A stretch of 35,180 nt of DNA from Nostoc sp. JL33 (GCF_017114985.1 NZ_JABXKP010000072.1:1-35180); one strand, 5' to 3'. Numbered from the stretch's first letter, positions 25,192-34,697 are shown. Notes: a model not told the origin generated them from the sequence alone. Numbers and translations: made by a program.

Positions 25192-25512
25192 CTAATTCTG
25201 ATATTTCCAAATAGCGATCACATCCCAACCTTGTCTTGAGTTATTGCCGTCAACATTTAGTACTACAAAGAAATCTGGGCCTCGGAAATCACGGTTACGA
25301 ACTTGGGCGCTGCTGTAGTAAATAAACATATTGCCCCCAGTGAAGAAATCATTCCGGTCAGCCCAAGCTTGTTGCAGTGACCGAATCAACACATTCATCG
25401 CAATACGGTGGCGATTTGATTCCAAGGGTTCTCCGTCATCAAAAATTAAATCTGTGGGTGGTGTGGGGTGTTCCCAATCTAGAATGGCTCTTGGGTTGTT
25501 TTCAGTAGTCAT
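25192..25512 (-). pseudogene. Uma2-family endonuclease, 3' part missing
   Basis: 106 residues that match the first half of the Uma2 (DUF820) PD-(D/E)xK family of cyanobacteria: PPTDLIFDDGEPLESNRHR, then FFTGGNMFIYYSS and RGPDFFVVL. The normal reading ends at RQGW, after which about ten foreign residues lead to a stop. The catalytic core and the usual 90 or more C-terminal residues are absent. The stop lies 33 bases from the end of the convergent caspase gene, so the deletion may coincide with the boundary of that module. Confidence 0.65.
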
Positions 25513-25548
25513 GAGCGATCGCCTTTCTCAAAAAGCCTTAGATTTTTA

Positions 25549-25924
25549 TCATAAATTATTCTTAACCCAATCTCGAAAATTACGCATAGCTTGACTTCTC
25601 CCAATTGTTAAACACTGCTGAACATACTTATTAACTAATTCAACAATTGGGATATCAGGAAAATTTGGACTAGATTCAGATTTTATATATTTTCCTTCTT
25701 TTAGCAACGAAATTTCTAAACCTTGTTGTGTATGTCGCCAAAGTTCAGGAACTCCCAAAATTTCATAATTCTCAAATCGAGTCCGAGAAGTAATATCAAT
25801 TTCGATTGCTAAATCTGGTGGTGGATCTATATTTAAATCAATGCGATTTTTCCCAATTACAGCAGCTTGATTTTGAATATAAAAACTGGTATCTGGTTCT
25901 ACCGCTTGCCGCGATCGCTCAAAA
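25549..25924 (-). pseudogene. Uma2-family endonuclease, 5' part missing
   Basis: On the minus strand the frame reads RQAVEPDTSFYIQNQAAVIG, then PPPDLAIEIDITS (the Asp-x-Glu of the nuclease core), ENYEILGVPELWR and a normal C-terminal end WVKNNL. The N-terminal 80-100 residues are replaced by a short inverted-repeat element at 25925-25988. The only possible starts are internal (for example TTG 25758), so a working protein is unlikely. It is a different Uma2 subtype from the neighbour at 25192, so the two are not halves of one gene. Confidence 0.7.
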
Positions 25925-25988
25925 GTTTGTAGTAAGGACTTTAGTCCTGATAATCTCTGCTCTAAGCGATAAATCGCTCACTACAAAC
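25925..25988. mobile_element. 64-bp inverted-repeat element at the Uma2 breakpoint
   Basis: Ends GTTTGTAGTAAG and CTCACTACAAAC are near-perfect inverted repeats, with inner hairpins AGGACTTTAGTCCT and AGCGATAAATCGCT. A sister copy with ends GTTTGTAGTGAG/CTCACTACGAAC lies at 34852-34905. It sits exactly where the Uma2 reading frame loses its N-terminal part. Confidence 0.65.
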
Positions 25989-26113
25989 TCAGAGTTTAAT
26001 TATCTCTACCTACTTTAAAGTATATCGCCTTTGACCAGGAGTGTAGAAATTAGTTAAAACAAATCCTTCACAGAATCTTCGGCTGTTTTAATGTTCTGAG
26101 CAATTCTGAATTT

Positions 26114-28030
26114 TTAGTTTTTACTTGTTAAAGGAATACGGATGGTAAACTCTGTACCACATCCTGGGGTAGAATCAACTTCGATAGTTCCTGTATGTTT
26201 GTCTACAACAATTTGATAGGCGATCGCCATTCCTAATCCGATTCCTTTGCCCACAGGTTTAGTAGTAAACATATGGTCAAATACCCGTTGTTTAACATCC
26301 TCAGACATACCAATACCATTATCGTAAATCTGAACGATCGCGTCATGATTGGATTCGTCAATTTGGGTTTGGATCTTAATTTGATTAGAGTTGGTTTTAA
26401 TATCCTCTAAACTCAGTTTTTGGCTGGCTTCTTCCAGTGCATCGATCGCATTCATCAGAACATTCATAAACACCTGATTAAGTTGCCCTGCGTAACATTC
26501 TACTAGGGGTAAATCACCGTATTTCTTAATGATCTGAATTTCTGATTGATTTGGCGTGGCTATGAGGCGACGGTTCAGAATCATCAGAGTGTTGTCTAAT
26601 CCTTCATGAATGTCTACAAATTTCATGTCTGCTTCATCAAGACGGGAGAAATTACGCAGCGATAGCACAATTTCACGAATGCGTTTGGTTCCCACTTGCA
26701 TTGATGTCATGAGTTTGGGTAAATCTTCTGCCAGAAACTCAATATCAAGGTCTTGGGCGCGATCGCTAATTTCTGGTGTCGGATTTGGGTAGGTTTGTTC
26801 ATAAAGCTTTAGCAAATCGAGGATGCCTTCAGTGTAAACACTTGCATGGTTGAGGTTGGCATGAATAAAATTAGCGGGATTATTGATTTCGTGTGCCACC
26901 CCAGCAACCAGTTGTCCCAAGCTAGACATTTTTTCGGTGTGGATGAGTTGAGCTTGGGTATTTTGCAATTCTTTCAAGGTTTTGCTGAGTTGTTGCGCCT
27001 GCTGGCTGGAAATCAAGGCGCGATCGCGAATCTGTTCATATAGTTGCATCTGTCGCCATGCACCGATCAACCCAACCACCAGCAATCCTCCCAAAACCGT
27101 AGCTAACAGGTTCAACGCCTGCAATGGCGATTCAATATTTTCTTGTGGCACAATCAACGCTACCGACCAATTTGCCTCTCTCAGGGGAGTGTAAGCAACA
27201 TAGCTCCACTTACCATCCAGTTGAGCCAATTCAATGTTTGTGCGTTTAGCCACCATTTGTTGGGTAATTTCAACTAACCTGGGATTGGGGGACTTGAGAA
27301 AACTCTGGCCGACTTTTTCCCGTGTACCAATTAGTTCCCTGTTGGGATGGGCGATGGGAATTCCTTGAGAATTCAGCGCAAAGGCATAGCTACCCTTGCC
27401 TTGACGTAAATTGCTGATCACCTCAACTACTCGGTTAATCGGAATTCCTCCCATTAACACACCTGCTGGCTTTGTGCCTGTTTCAGCAGGAATCGGCGAA
27501 CTAATCTGAATCTGTAACTGTTTGTTTGTGCGTCCAATAATTGGATCGGCAGCTATCGTTTCACCCGCCATACTCCGCTGAAAAAACTCTCGATCTTTAA
27601 CATTGGGACGAGTCCCCTGAGTATTAATTAATGTACCATCTGGTGTGGCCAACGCCATCAGCAAAAACGTTTGCAGTCGTGTCACCTCAGATTGCAAGTA
27701 AGGTTCCATCACAGACCAATCCATTGATCGCACCACAAGAGAATTTGCCAAAGTCTTAATTTCTGTCTTCCGAATCGCTAACCAGTTATCAATATCATCC
27801 TGACCTTGGTGTGTTTTTAACAGTACTTGCTCCTTGAGACTATCGAGCAACAACCCCTTAACAATGTTGTAACTAGTGATAGCTGTGAGGCTAATGCTAA
27901 AGGATAAAATCACGACAATTGATAGCAACAGTAAGTTTCGCGATCGCCATTTCAATGAGTAGTAATTTTTTTTTGTTTGGGCATATTGTCGAGGGTTGAT
28001 TTTCAACCAAATTTTGCGTAATTTAAGCAT
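26114..28030 (-). CDS. Membrane sensor histidine kinase with dCache domain
   Basis: A 638-residue protein. A first membrane span at about 32-55 and a second at about 306-325 enclose a periplasmic double-Cache sensor (PDGTLINTQGT, FFQRSMAGE, GVLMGGIPI, PIAHPNRELIGT). A coiled coil (QQAQQLSKTLKELQNTQAQL) leads to the transmitter: H-box MSSLGQLVAGVAHEINNP with H380, N-box NVLMNAIDAL, G1 DNGIGMS and G2 GKGIGLGMAI. No HAMP domain is recognised and no receiver is attached. Cache sensors usually bind small molecules such as amino or organic acids. It lies 37 bases downstream of the 2014-residue kinase and should be cotranscribed. No response regulator gene is in the window. Confidence 0.9.
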   Translation of the reverse strand: MLKLRKIWLKINPRQYAQTKKNYYSLKWRSRNLLLLSIVVILSFSISLTAITSYNIVKGLLLDSLKEQVLLKTHQGQDDIDNWLAIRKTEIKTLANSLVVRSMDWSVMEPYLQSEVTRLQTFLLMALATPDGTLINTQGTRPNVKDREFFQRSMAGETIAADPIIGRTNKQLQIQISSPIPAETGTKPAGVLMGGIPINRVVEVISNLRQGKGSYAFALNSQGIPIAHPNRELIGTREKVGQSFLKSPNPRLVEITQQMVAKRTNIELAQLDGKWSYVAYTPLREANWSVALIVPQENIESPLQALNLLATVLGGLLVVGLIGAWRQMQLYEQIRDRALISSQQAQQLSKTLKELQNTQAQLIHTEKMSSLGQLVAGVAHEINNPANFIHANLNHASVYTEGILDLLKLYEQTYPNPTPEISDRAQDLDIEFLAEDLPKLMTSMQVGTKRIREIVLSLRNFSRLDEADMKFVDIHEGLDNTLMILNRRLIATPNQSEIQIIKKYGDLPLVECYAGQLNQVFMNVLMNAIDALEEASQKLSLEDIKTNSNQIKIQTQIDESNHDAIVQIYDNGIGMSEDVKQRVFDHMFTTKPVGKGIGLGMAIAYQIVVDKHTGTIEVDSTPGCGTEFTIRIPLTSKN

Positions 28031-28067
28031 TATCGTCTATAGAACTCTTTTGGATTTTCAATTGTGA

Positions 28068-31000
28068 TTAGTGTTTTTGAGTAGAGATTTGAATGACAAA
28101 CTCTGTTCCCTGTCCAATTTCTGAAGTGCAAGAGAGTGAACCACCATGTGCTTCTACGACAATTTGACGAGCGATCGCTAATCCCAATCCAGTGCCTTTT
28201 CCTACAGACTTGGTGGTGAACAAATGGTCAAATACTCGTTGCTTCACCTCCGGCGACATCCCCACGCCATTATCGGCAATCTTAATCAAAATGTGCTGAC
28301 CTGATTCGGCTACACGGGTTTGAATAGTGATGCAATTGGGGTTGGCTAGAATAGCTGACATACTCCGCTCTGTATTGTATTCTTCAAGTGCATCTATGGC
28401 ATTTGCCAACAAGTTCATAAACACCTGATTGAGTTGTCCAGCAAAGCATTCCACTAAGGGTAATTTGCCATAGTCTTTTACCACCTCAATTTCTGGACGG
28501 CTTTCGTTAGCTTTTAAACGATGTCTCAGAATCAAAATAGTACTGTCAATGCCATCGTGAATATTAAAGGGCACTTTGTAATCTTTATCTGCTCTGGAGA
28601 AGGTTCGCAAACTGGTACTGATACTGCGGATACGGTTAACACCCAGTTTCATCGAATCCAGCAACTTAGGTAAATCTTCGCGTAAATAATCCAAGTCCAT
28701 CGCATCAATTTCGTCTTCAATATCTGAGCCGGGTTCTGGAAATTTCTCTTGGTAAAGTTTAATTAGCCCAAACAAGTCGTTGATATAATCTTTTGCTGGT
28801 TCTAAGTTGCCAGCAATGAAGCCGACAGGATTGTTGATTTCATGGGCAACACCTGCTACCAAATTACCAAGGGCAGACATTTTTTCACCCTGCACTAATT
28901 GCAATTGCATCGTTTGGAGTTCTTCCAAAGCTTGTTCTAATTGTTGCTTTTGCTGTTGCAATAATTGTTGTGCTTGGTGGTATTCGGTGATGTCTTCAGA
29001 TGTACCAAGGATGCCAAAAACGTTTCCTTCTTTATCTTTTAGAGGAATTTTATTTGTATTCGACCAGATTGGTTTTCCGTCTGCTTTCTGCACGGTTTCG
29101 ATAATATTGAGTTCAGCTTGTCCAGACTCCATAATGCGGCGATCGCACTCGACAAAAAAATCTGGTTCCTCACCAGTCGGGAAAAAGTCGTAGTCTGTTT
29201 TACCAATAATCTTTTCAGACATTCCATTGGCGAAACTTTCAGCAAAGTTATGGTTACAGCCTAAATAAACACTATTGCGGTCTTTCCAGAAAACAGACTG
29301 GGGGATATTGTCGATAATTAACCGCAAGAATTGTTCAGCCTGTCCAAGGTTTTCGAGAGTATCTTGTGCTTGCTGATAAAGTCGGGCGTTTTCCAGAGAG
29401 ATTGCAGTTTGAGTGCATAACAGATTTAGAATTTTGACGCGATCGCTGGTAAACGCGCCAGTGGTAAGATTGTTTTCTAAATACAAAATCCCTAACAGTT
29501 TGCCTTGATACAGAATCGGCGTACACAGCAAACTTTTGGGTTGCTGACGAATAATGTAAGGGTCAGCTATCAGCGCCGGATCCGCTGTGGTATTAAAGAT
29601 GACGGTAGGTTGCAAGCTACGTTTGACGGTGTAAATCAGGCTATGGGGAACGTCTGCGCTATCCTCAATAAAAATTGACTGTAGCACGGTTGATTGCTGC
29701 CCAACTTCAGCACTCGCCTCAACTACCAATCTACCTTTTTTAAGCAGTAGTAACACACACTTATCTGCTCCAGCATTTTCAATCACCACTTGCAGCAGTT
29801 TCGTTAGTAATTTATCCAGTTCGATTTCACTTGAAAGAGTTTGAGAGGCTTTGAGAACTGTTGCCAAATCTAGCATTACTGATATATTGCTGCTAGAGGT
29901 TACTGATTTATTAATGCTTGGGTTCAAGGTAGCAATGCTGTCAATATTTGTGAACGTCTCATTGGGCGTGAGTGGCGATACTCTTTCAGAGTCACTGAGT
30001 CCTGCGGACACGCTACGCGAACGTGAACGCTTCTGTTCTAAGATGGGGGCTAGCAATTGTGGATAACGCTGTTCTAGGTCATCGACTTTGGCTTTAGCGC
30101 CCCAGCGTGTGTAGCAATAGTAAGCATTAATCAAATACTCTTGGGCAATGCGTTCTTTGCCCCATTCTAAATAAAACTTGGCTGCGAGTTCATTGGCAAG
30201 AGCTTCTTCGTTGAGGTATTCGTTTTCTTTGGCTTTAGCAATGGCGTGATCGTATGACTCGATTGCATTCATGTAGTTGCCAGAAATTCTGGCAATTTCA
30301 GCAGATAACAGTAGATATCGATGCAAAAAGTTTTCTGGGCAATTATTTGCCCAGGTTTTCTGGGTTTGTTGATGCTCTCGAATAATTTCCCAATACTGTT
30401 TTTTCTTCTCTAATGTCGCATTGGGATAGAGAGCTACCAAACTGAGTGGATAATAGAAATAATACTGAATAATTGGGAAAAAACCAGAGTTGGAAGCAAG
30501 GGTTTTCTCAGCTTCTTCTGCCGCTTTCACAGCATCTGCATAGCGCCCATAAAGGTACGATAATTGTATTTTGAGAAAGCAGTACCAATTAATTCCATGC
30601 TCAAAGTTATTTTTCTGTCTCCAAACTTCTATATAGGGAATATCTTCGCGATTGCCATCTTCTAATAAATCGGTGTTTTCAGATATGCCTTGCAAGTTCA
30701 GTAGGAACTGCTGCTGTAAACTAAAGGCATACAGCATATTAGCATCATTCACCTGTTGCACATAGCCGAGATATTTCTCCGTTTCCGTGTAGACATTTGA
30801 TAGGCGATCGCCCTTAATTAACATCGCCCAAATTAGAAACGAAACTGCCCAAACGCCAAACACCAAATTTCCAGTTTCTTGACTGACTTGGAATGATTGT
30901 TGAGAAATTGGCAAATTCGTTTTTAAATGCTGATTATAGGGATTAATCGTGTGTGCAAAGATATTATTGGTCTTAGGAATAAATTCGGTGCTATTGAAGT

Positions 31001-34000
31001 GGTGATCAAGTTTTAGTGCTAACGTACCGAACTCATAAGCAGTTTGATAACTTCCTTGATTTGCCAGACTCATCCCATACAGACAGTAAGCAAAACCAGA
31101 ACTTTCTGTATTGCCATATTTCAACGATAAATTGATCATTAATAGAGGAGCCAAGGAACTGAGGTTTTGATCTCCTCCCATATAAGCTGCTGCCCAAAGG
31201 TCAGTTAAAAGACCCATACAGACTTTCTTATCTGGATTTGTCATCTCAGGCAAATCGAATAAATCTGCTGTACGAAGCGTTTTAAGTTTGGCTTTTAGTT
31301 CTTGAAGTTCAGTTTCGATGGCAGCTTGCTGTTCTGAGGAAGTGACTGGTAAATGCATATCCATGATGCTCAAACCTTTCAGCCCAGCTTCAAAGCCAGC
31401 TTCGATATTTTCACCCTGAGTCATTTTCAGGTACATCTGAATTCTATAAATATCTGCCTGTTCAAACTTATCTTCGCTATGATTCAAAGCGAGGTTGAAT
31501 AATCTATCTGCTTCGTGAAAATTGCCAGCAAAATATTCAGACTCCGCAGATTCTCGATATAATCCAAATGTGAGTTTATAGTTAGTTTGCCAACTTTCTT
31601 CTATTAGCAATTCTCTGCCTAACGTAAAATATTTAACGGCTGCTCTATAAGCAGTAGAAGCTTTCGCCTTCTTCCCAGCAATTAGATTCAGTTGAGCCAG
31701 TTCATATCTTTGGGATTGTTGGGTAATTATGTCAATCCCCTCATTTAACTGATTAACAATATCAAAAATGCTGGCTTCAAGTGCTTCAGGCAATGTATTG
31801 CGTAACAGTAATTGCCCAATTTTTAAATGAGTAGCTTTTCTTTGAGATTCAGGAATTAGAGTATAGGCAGCTTGCTGAACACGGTCATGGAGGAATTTGT
31901 AAGAACAGGATTCAGGAAAATTGTCTTGCTGAAATTCGGAATTTTGAATTCTGGAGCCTGACTCCTCTTGATAGAACTTGTAGACCTCATTGGTAGGGAT
32001 AATCAACCCATCCTGCACAGCTTTCCAAAAATATGCGGCTGTTTCCACCTGGGATTTTTCATGGACGATCGCTAATGTCGCTAAATCAAATTGGTTGCCC
32101 ACACAAGCCGCTAACTTCAAGACTTCTTGAGTCTGTGTTGGCAACTTCCGAAGTTGAAGTGCCATAAACTCTACTACATCATCGGTAAGAGCGAGCGATC
32201 GCACCTGAGTAATATCACATTCCCACCCCCCCCTCAGTCCCCCCTTACCAAGGGGAGCCAGTGCGTTGGGCGGCTCTGCCGACTTGTTCGCTCTTAGCGT
32301 TCCCGCAGGGTAGCATCTGGCGTGGGACTGAGGGGGGTTAAATGTAATTAGTTTATCTTGATGTAGCACTTTGAGAAACTGGGTGCTGAAGAAAGGGTTG
32401 CCTTTGGTTTTGCTCAATACTAACTCTGTTAACGGCGCGGCTAAAGCTACCGAGCAACTCAATGTATCTGCAATCAAATGATTGATAGAAATCTGATCGA
32501 GGGGAGCTAAGGTAATCGTATTGACTGTAGCGCCTAACTTCTGAATCTCTCCCAAAGTCAGCATCAACGGATGTACTGGGTTGACTTCGTTATCTCGATA
32601 AGCACCAATTAATAGTAAATAACCGATGTCAGCTTCGCTCATTAATAAATGCATTAACTTCAAAGAAGCAGAATCTGCCCATTGCAGATCATCAATAAAG
32701 ATTACTAATGGATGTTCTCTTGTCGTGAAGACTTGAGTGAACTTCAAGAACAGCAAATTGAAGCGATTTTGTGCTGCACTACCAGAGAGTTCCGGCACAG
32801 GAAGCTGTTTACCAATCATACTTTCCAGTTCTGGAATCACCTCAATTATCACTTGTCCGTTCTCACCCAAAGCAGAGAGAATTTTGCACTTCCATTGCTC
32901 GAATTGAGCGTCACTTTCAGTCAGCAGTTGCCTGATTAAGTCTCGAAAGGCTTGCACAAAGGCAGAAAATGGGATGTTGCGCTGAAACTGGTCAAATTTA
33001 CCTTTAATGAAATAACCCCGTTGTCGGACTATTGGCTTGTGGACTTCGTTAACCACAGCAGTTTTGCCAATCCCAGAGAAGCCTGCTACCAAGATAATTT
33101 CAGTGCTTCCCTGACTGACATTTTCAAAGGCATCCAGTAAGCTTTGAACTTCAGTTTGGCGACCGTAAAGTTTTTCTGGGATGATGAAGCGATCGCAAAT
33201 ATCCCGCTCACCTAGTTTAAAGGATTTAATCGAGCCAATTTCCTGCAATTGATTCAAACATTTTTCTAAATCAAATTTCAGCCCCAATGCACTCTGATAG
33301 CGGTCTTCAGCATTTTTCGCCATCAATTTCATTACAATGTCACAAAGAACTTGGGGAATCTCTTCGGTGTTTTCTGTCCCCTTTCCCCTTTCCCCTAAAA
33401 GTGGTGGAACTTTTGCAATATGACAGTGAACCAACTCCATCGGATCATTAGACTCGAAGGGTAGCTGTCCGGTAAGCAGTTCAAAGAAGGTAATACCAAG
33501 GGAGTAGTAATCGCTGCGATAGTCAATTCCGCGATTCATCCGCCCGGTTTGTTCCGGGGAAAGGTAAGCGAGGGTACCTTCTAAGACATTAGGACTGTGA
33601 ATTTCCTGGGTTTCTCTAGGTAAAAGAGAGGCAATACTAAAGTCAATCAACTTGATTTGCTTAGTTTCCGGGTTAATCAGGATGTTGGCCGGCTTGATGT
33701 CTTTGTGGATAACCCGATGGCGATAGAGTCCGTCAAGAATATTGCTCAGAGCGATCGCAATATATAAAAATTCCCAGACATTTCGATTACTCCCTATTGC
33801 GGTTTTCATCCATTCTTTGAGAGAAATACCGCCGAAATCTTCCATTACCAGAGCATAACTGTTGCGGTAGAGTTCCAAGCTGTAGGGACGAACAATACTT
33901 GGTAGGTCGAGATTTTTGGCTATGGTGTACTGATTGCAAAAGTGGAGCAGTTCGCTGAAGTTGGGATACTCTTGCTGAAGCAGTTTGATAATCACCGGCA

Positions 34001-34112
34001 GTTCATCAGCCTCTCGAATTGCACGGTAAACCACGGTTCTAAAGCTTGTATAAAGTTGCTCACTAATTTGATAGCCTGGAATTTGGGGGATCGGCTCAAC
34101 TGCTGGATTCAT
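28068..34112 (-). CDS. Hybrid Ser/Thr kinase - AAA ATPase - GAF - PAS - histidine kinase
   Basis: A 2014-residue cytoplasmic protein of the HstK type. Ser/Thr kinase domain (about 7-270): HKDIKPAN with D138, and DFS at 157-159 in place of DFG. AAA/MalT-type ATPase (about 315-640): P-loop GFSGIGKT with K350, Walker B LVIFIDDLQWAD. A helical TPR-like region follows (about 770-1350). GAF (about 1413-1580), PAS (about 1594-1704), and a transmitter with VAHEINN (H1757), LANAIDAL, DNGVGMS and GKGTGLGLAI. No membrane span. Three stretches of the protein come from DNA repeats (33378-33396, 32228-32338, 29991-30034), all in frame. AAGAAGAG lies before ATG 34112. In Anabaena, HstK-type proteins join Ser/Thr and His-Asp signalling; the signal here is unknown. 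Confidence 0.93.
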   Translation of the reverse strand: MNPAVEPIPQIPGYQISEQLYTSFRTVVYRAIREADELPVIIKLLQQEYPNFSELLHFCNQYTIAKNLDLPSIVRPYSLELYRNSYALVMEDFGGISLKEWMKTAIGSNRNVWEFLYIAIALSNILDGLYRHRVIHKDIKPANILINPETKQIKLIDFSIASLLPRETQEIHSPNVLEGTLAYLSPEQTGRMNRGIDYRSDYYSLGITFFELLTGQLPFESNDPMELVHCHIAKVPPLLGERGKGTENTEEIPQVLCDIVMKLMAKNAEDRYQSALGLKFDLEKCLNQLQEIGSIKSFKLGERDICDRFIIPEKLYGRQTEVQSLLDAFENVSQGSTEIILVAGFSGIGKTAVVNEVHKPIVRQRGYFIKGKFDQFQRNIPFSAFVQAFRDLIRQLLTESDAQFEQWKCKILSALGENGQVIIEVIPELESMIGKQLPVPELSGSAAQNRFNLLFLKFTQVFTTREHPLVIFIDDLQWADSASLKLMHLLMSEADIGYLLLIGAYRDNEVNPVHPLMLTLGEIQKLGATVNTITLAPLDQISINHLIADTLSCSVALAAPLTELVLSKTKGNPFFSTQFLKVLHQDKLITFNPPQSHARCYPAGTLRANKSAEPPNALAPLGKGGLRGGWECDITQVRSLALTDDVVEFMALQLRKLPTQTQEVLKLAACVGNQFDLATLAIVHEKSQVETAAYFWKAVQDGLIIPTNEVYKFYQEESGSRIQNSEFQQDNFPESCSYKFLHDRVQQAAYTLIPESQRKATHLKIGQLLLRNTLPEALEASIFDIVNQLNEGIDIITQQSQRYELAQLNLIAGKKAKASTAYRAAVKYFTLGRELLIEESWQTNYKLTFGLYRESAESEYFAGNFHEADRLFNLALNHSEDKFEQADIYRIQMYLKMTQGENIEAGFEAGLKGLSIMDMHLPVTSSEQQAAIETELQELKAKLKTLRTADLFDLPEMTNPDKKVCMGLLTDLWAAAYMGGDQNLSSLAPLLMINLSLKYGNTESSGFAYCLYGMSLANQGSYQTAYEFGTLALKLDHHFNSTEFIPKTNNIFAHTINPYNQHLKTNLPISQQSFQVSQETGNLVFGVWAVSFLIWAMLIKGDRLSNVYTETEKYLGYVQQVNDANMLYAFSLQQQFLLNLQGISENTDLLEDGNREDIPYIEVWRQKNNFEHGINWYCFLKIQLSYLYGRYADAVKAAEEAEKTLASNSGFFPIIQYYFYYPLSLVALYPNATLEKKKQYWEIIREHQQTQKTWANNCPENFLHRYLLLSAEIARISGNYMNAIESYDHAIAKAKENEYLNEEALANELAAKFYLEWGKERIAQEYLINAYYCYTRWGAKAKVDDLEQRYPQLLAPILEQKRSRSRSVSAGLSDSERVSPLTPNETFTNIDSIATLNPSINKSVTSSSNISVMLDLATVLKASQTLSSEIELDKLLTKLLQVVIENAGADKCVLLLLKKGRLVVEASAEVGQQSTVLQSIFIEDSADVPHSLIYTVKRSLQPTVIFNTTADPALIADPYIIRQQPKSLLCTPILYQGKLLGILYLENNLTTGAFTSDRVKILNLLCTQTAISLENARLYQQAQDTLENLGQAEQFLRLIIDNIPQSVFWKDRNSVYLGCNHNFAESFANGMSEKIIGKTDYDFFPTGEEPDFFVECDRRIMESGQAELNIIETVQKADGKPIWSNTNKIPLKDKEGNVFGILGTSEDITEYHQAQQLLQQQKQQLEQALEELQTMQLQLVQGEKMSALGNLVAGVAHEINNPVGFIAGNLEPAKDYINDLFGLIKLYQEKFPEPGSDIEDEIDAMDLDYLREDLPKLLDSMKLGVNRIRSISTSLRTFSRADKDYKVPFNIHDGIDSTILILRHRLKANESRPEIEVVKDYGKLPLVECFAGQLNQVFMNLLANAIDALEEYNTERSMSAILANPNCITIQTRVAESGQHILIKIADNGVGMSPEVKQRVFDHLFTTKSVGKGTGLGLAIARQIVVEAHGGSLSCTSEIGQGTEFVIQISTQKH
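29991..30034. repeat. Dispersed GCG-rich repeat inside the kinase gene
   Basis: The stretch with CTGCGGACACGCTACGCGAA matches the word family of the intergenic cluster at 18671-18831. Translated on the minus strand it gives the low-complexity SRSRSVSAGLSDS linker just before the GAF domain (about residues 1360-1375). Confidence 0.55.
32228..32338. mobile_element. MITE-like insertion inside the kinase coding sequence
   Basis: Ends CCCCCTCAGTCCC and GGGACTGAGGGGG are inverted repeats around about 110 bases of GC-rich repeat (with CCCTTACCAAGGGG and a TTAGCGTTCCC word). It is translated on the minus strand as about 37 residues (PPQSHARCYPAGTL ... GKGGLRGGW) near residues 592-629, in the C-terminal part of the ATPase domain. 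The reading frame is kept. Confidence 0.7.
33378..33396. repeat. Heptamer CCCCTTT tandem repeat inside the kinase gene
   Basis: CCCCTTT twice plus CCCCT, a typical cyanobacterial short tandem repeat. On the coding strand it gives LLGERGKGTE near residue 240-247, an extra loop in the kinase C-lobe between VPP and EIPQVL. Confidence 0.6.
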
Positions 34113-34150
34113 TTGTATTAACTCTTCTTGAAGCTAAACTTATTATTAAA

Positions 34151-34335
34151 ATAGGACTTACCTATTGACAGAAATAACTAAATGTGCATACCGATTTTCC
34201 GGCATTCAAGTTTGATTTTTTCACTATTAGCCAGCGATGCCTACGCTAGCGATCTAAAGATAGTGGACAATAGCCTGAAACGACCGAATTTCGTTACACA
34301 CATGAAATTCATTTTGTATAGTGCGTAAGTCCTAT
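34151..34335. mobile_element. Nonautonomous inverted-repeat element, 185 bp
   Basis: Perfect 11-base terminal inverted repeats ATAGGACTTAC (34151-34161) and GTAAGTCCTAT (34325-34335), flanked by A-rich DNA. The interior holds GCG-type short repeats (CCAGCGATGCCTACGCTAGCG) and no transposase. It lies 39 bases upstream of the large kinase start and so probably affects its promoter. Confidence 0.65.
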
Positions 34336-34513
34336 AAAAGTATTTTTCCCAACAGTTAGCTTTTTTGAACTCAGTTACAACTTATTTACAGCAATTTTCC
34401 TCTTAAATAGACCACGCGGTAGGCGCACAGAAAAAGCTCATTGGGTGAACTTCAGGTGAAAGCTCCTCTAGAGCAAGCTTTTAGAGATTGTCTCGAAAAG
34501 AAGTCTCTGACTC

Positions 34514-34697
34514 GAATGGCACTAAGAAAAGCCCAAAAGCCTGTGTAGCCTCGTTCCCAGCCTCCAGGCTGGGAATATATTCTGAGAGGCTCCGCCTCTG
34601 GTCAAGAAAGAGGAGGCTCCGCCTCCCAGAATGGGTTAAGAGCCTGGAGGCTCTTAACCAGTCAGGGCAAGGGCTGTATCTTAACTTAGTGCCATTC
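34514..34697. mobile_element. 184-bp MITE with 11-bp target duplication
   Basis: Perfect 13-base terminal inverted repeats GAATGGCACTAAG and CTTAGTGCCATTC are each flanked outside by the direct repeat GTCTCTGACTC (34503-34513 and 34698-34708). The interior has several hairpins (TCCCAGCCT/AGGCTGGGA, GAGGCTCCGCCTC twice, TTAAGAGCC/GGCTCTTAA). No transposase gene is present, so it would have been moved by one elsewhere. Confidence 0.85.

Noticed and set aside
28807..29193. 128-codon plus-strand frame inside the hybrid kinase gene
   Set aside because: It is antisense to the PAS and histidine kinase coding region and has a Cys/Ser-rich chance composition.
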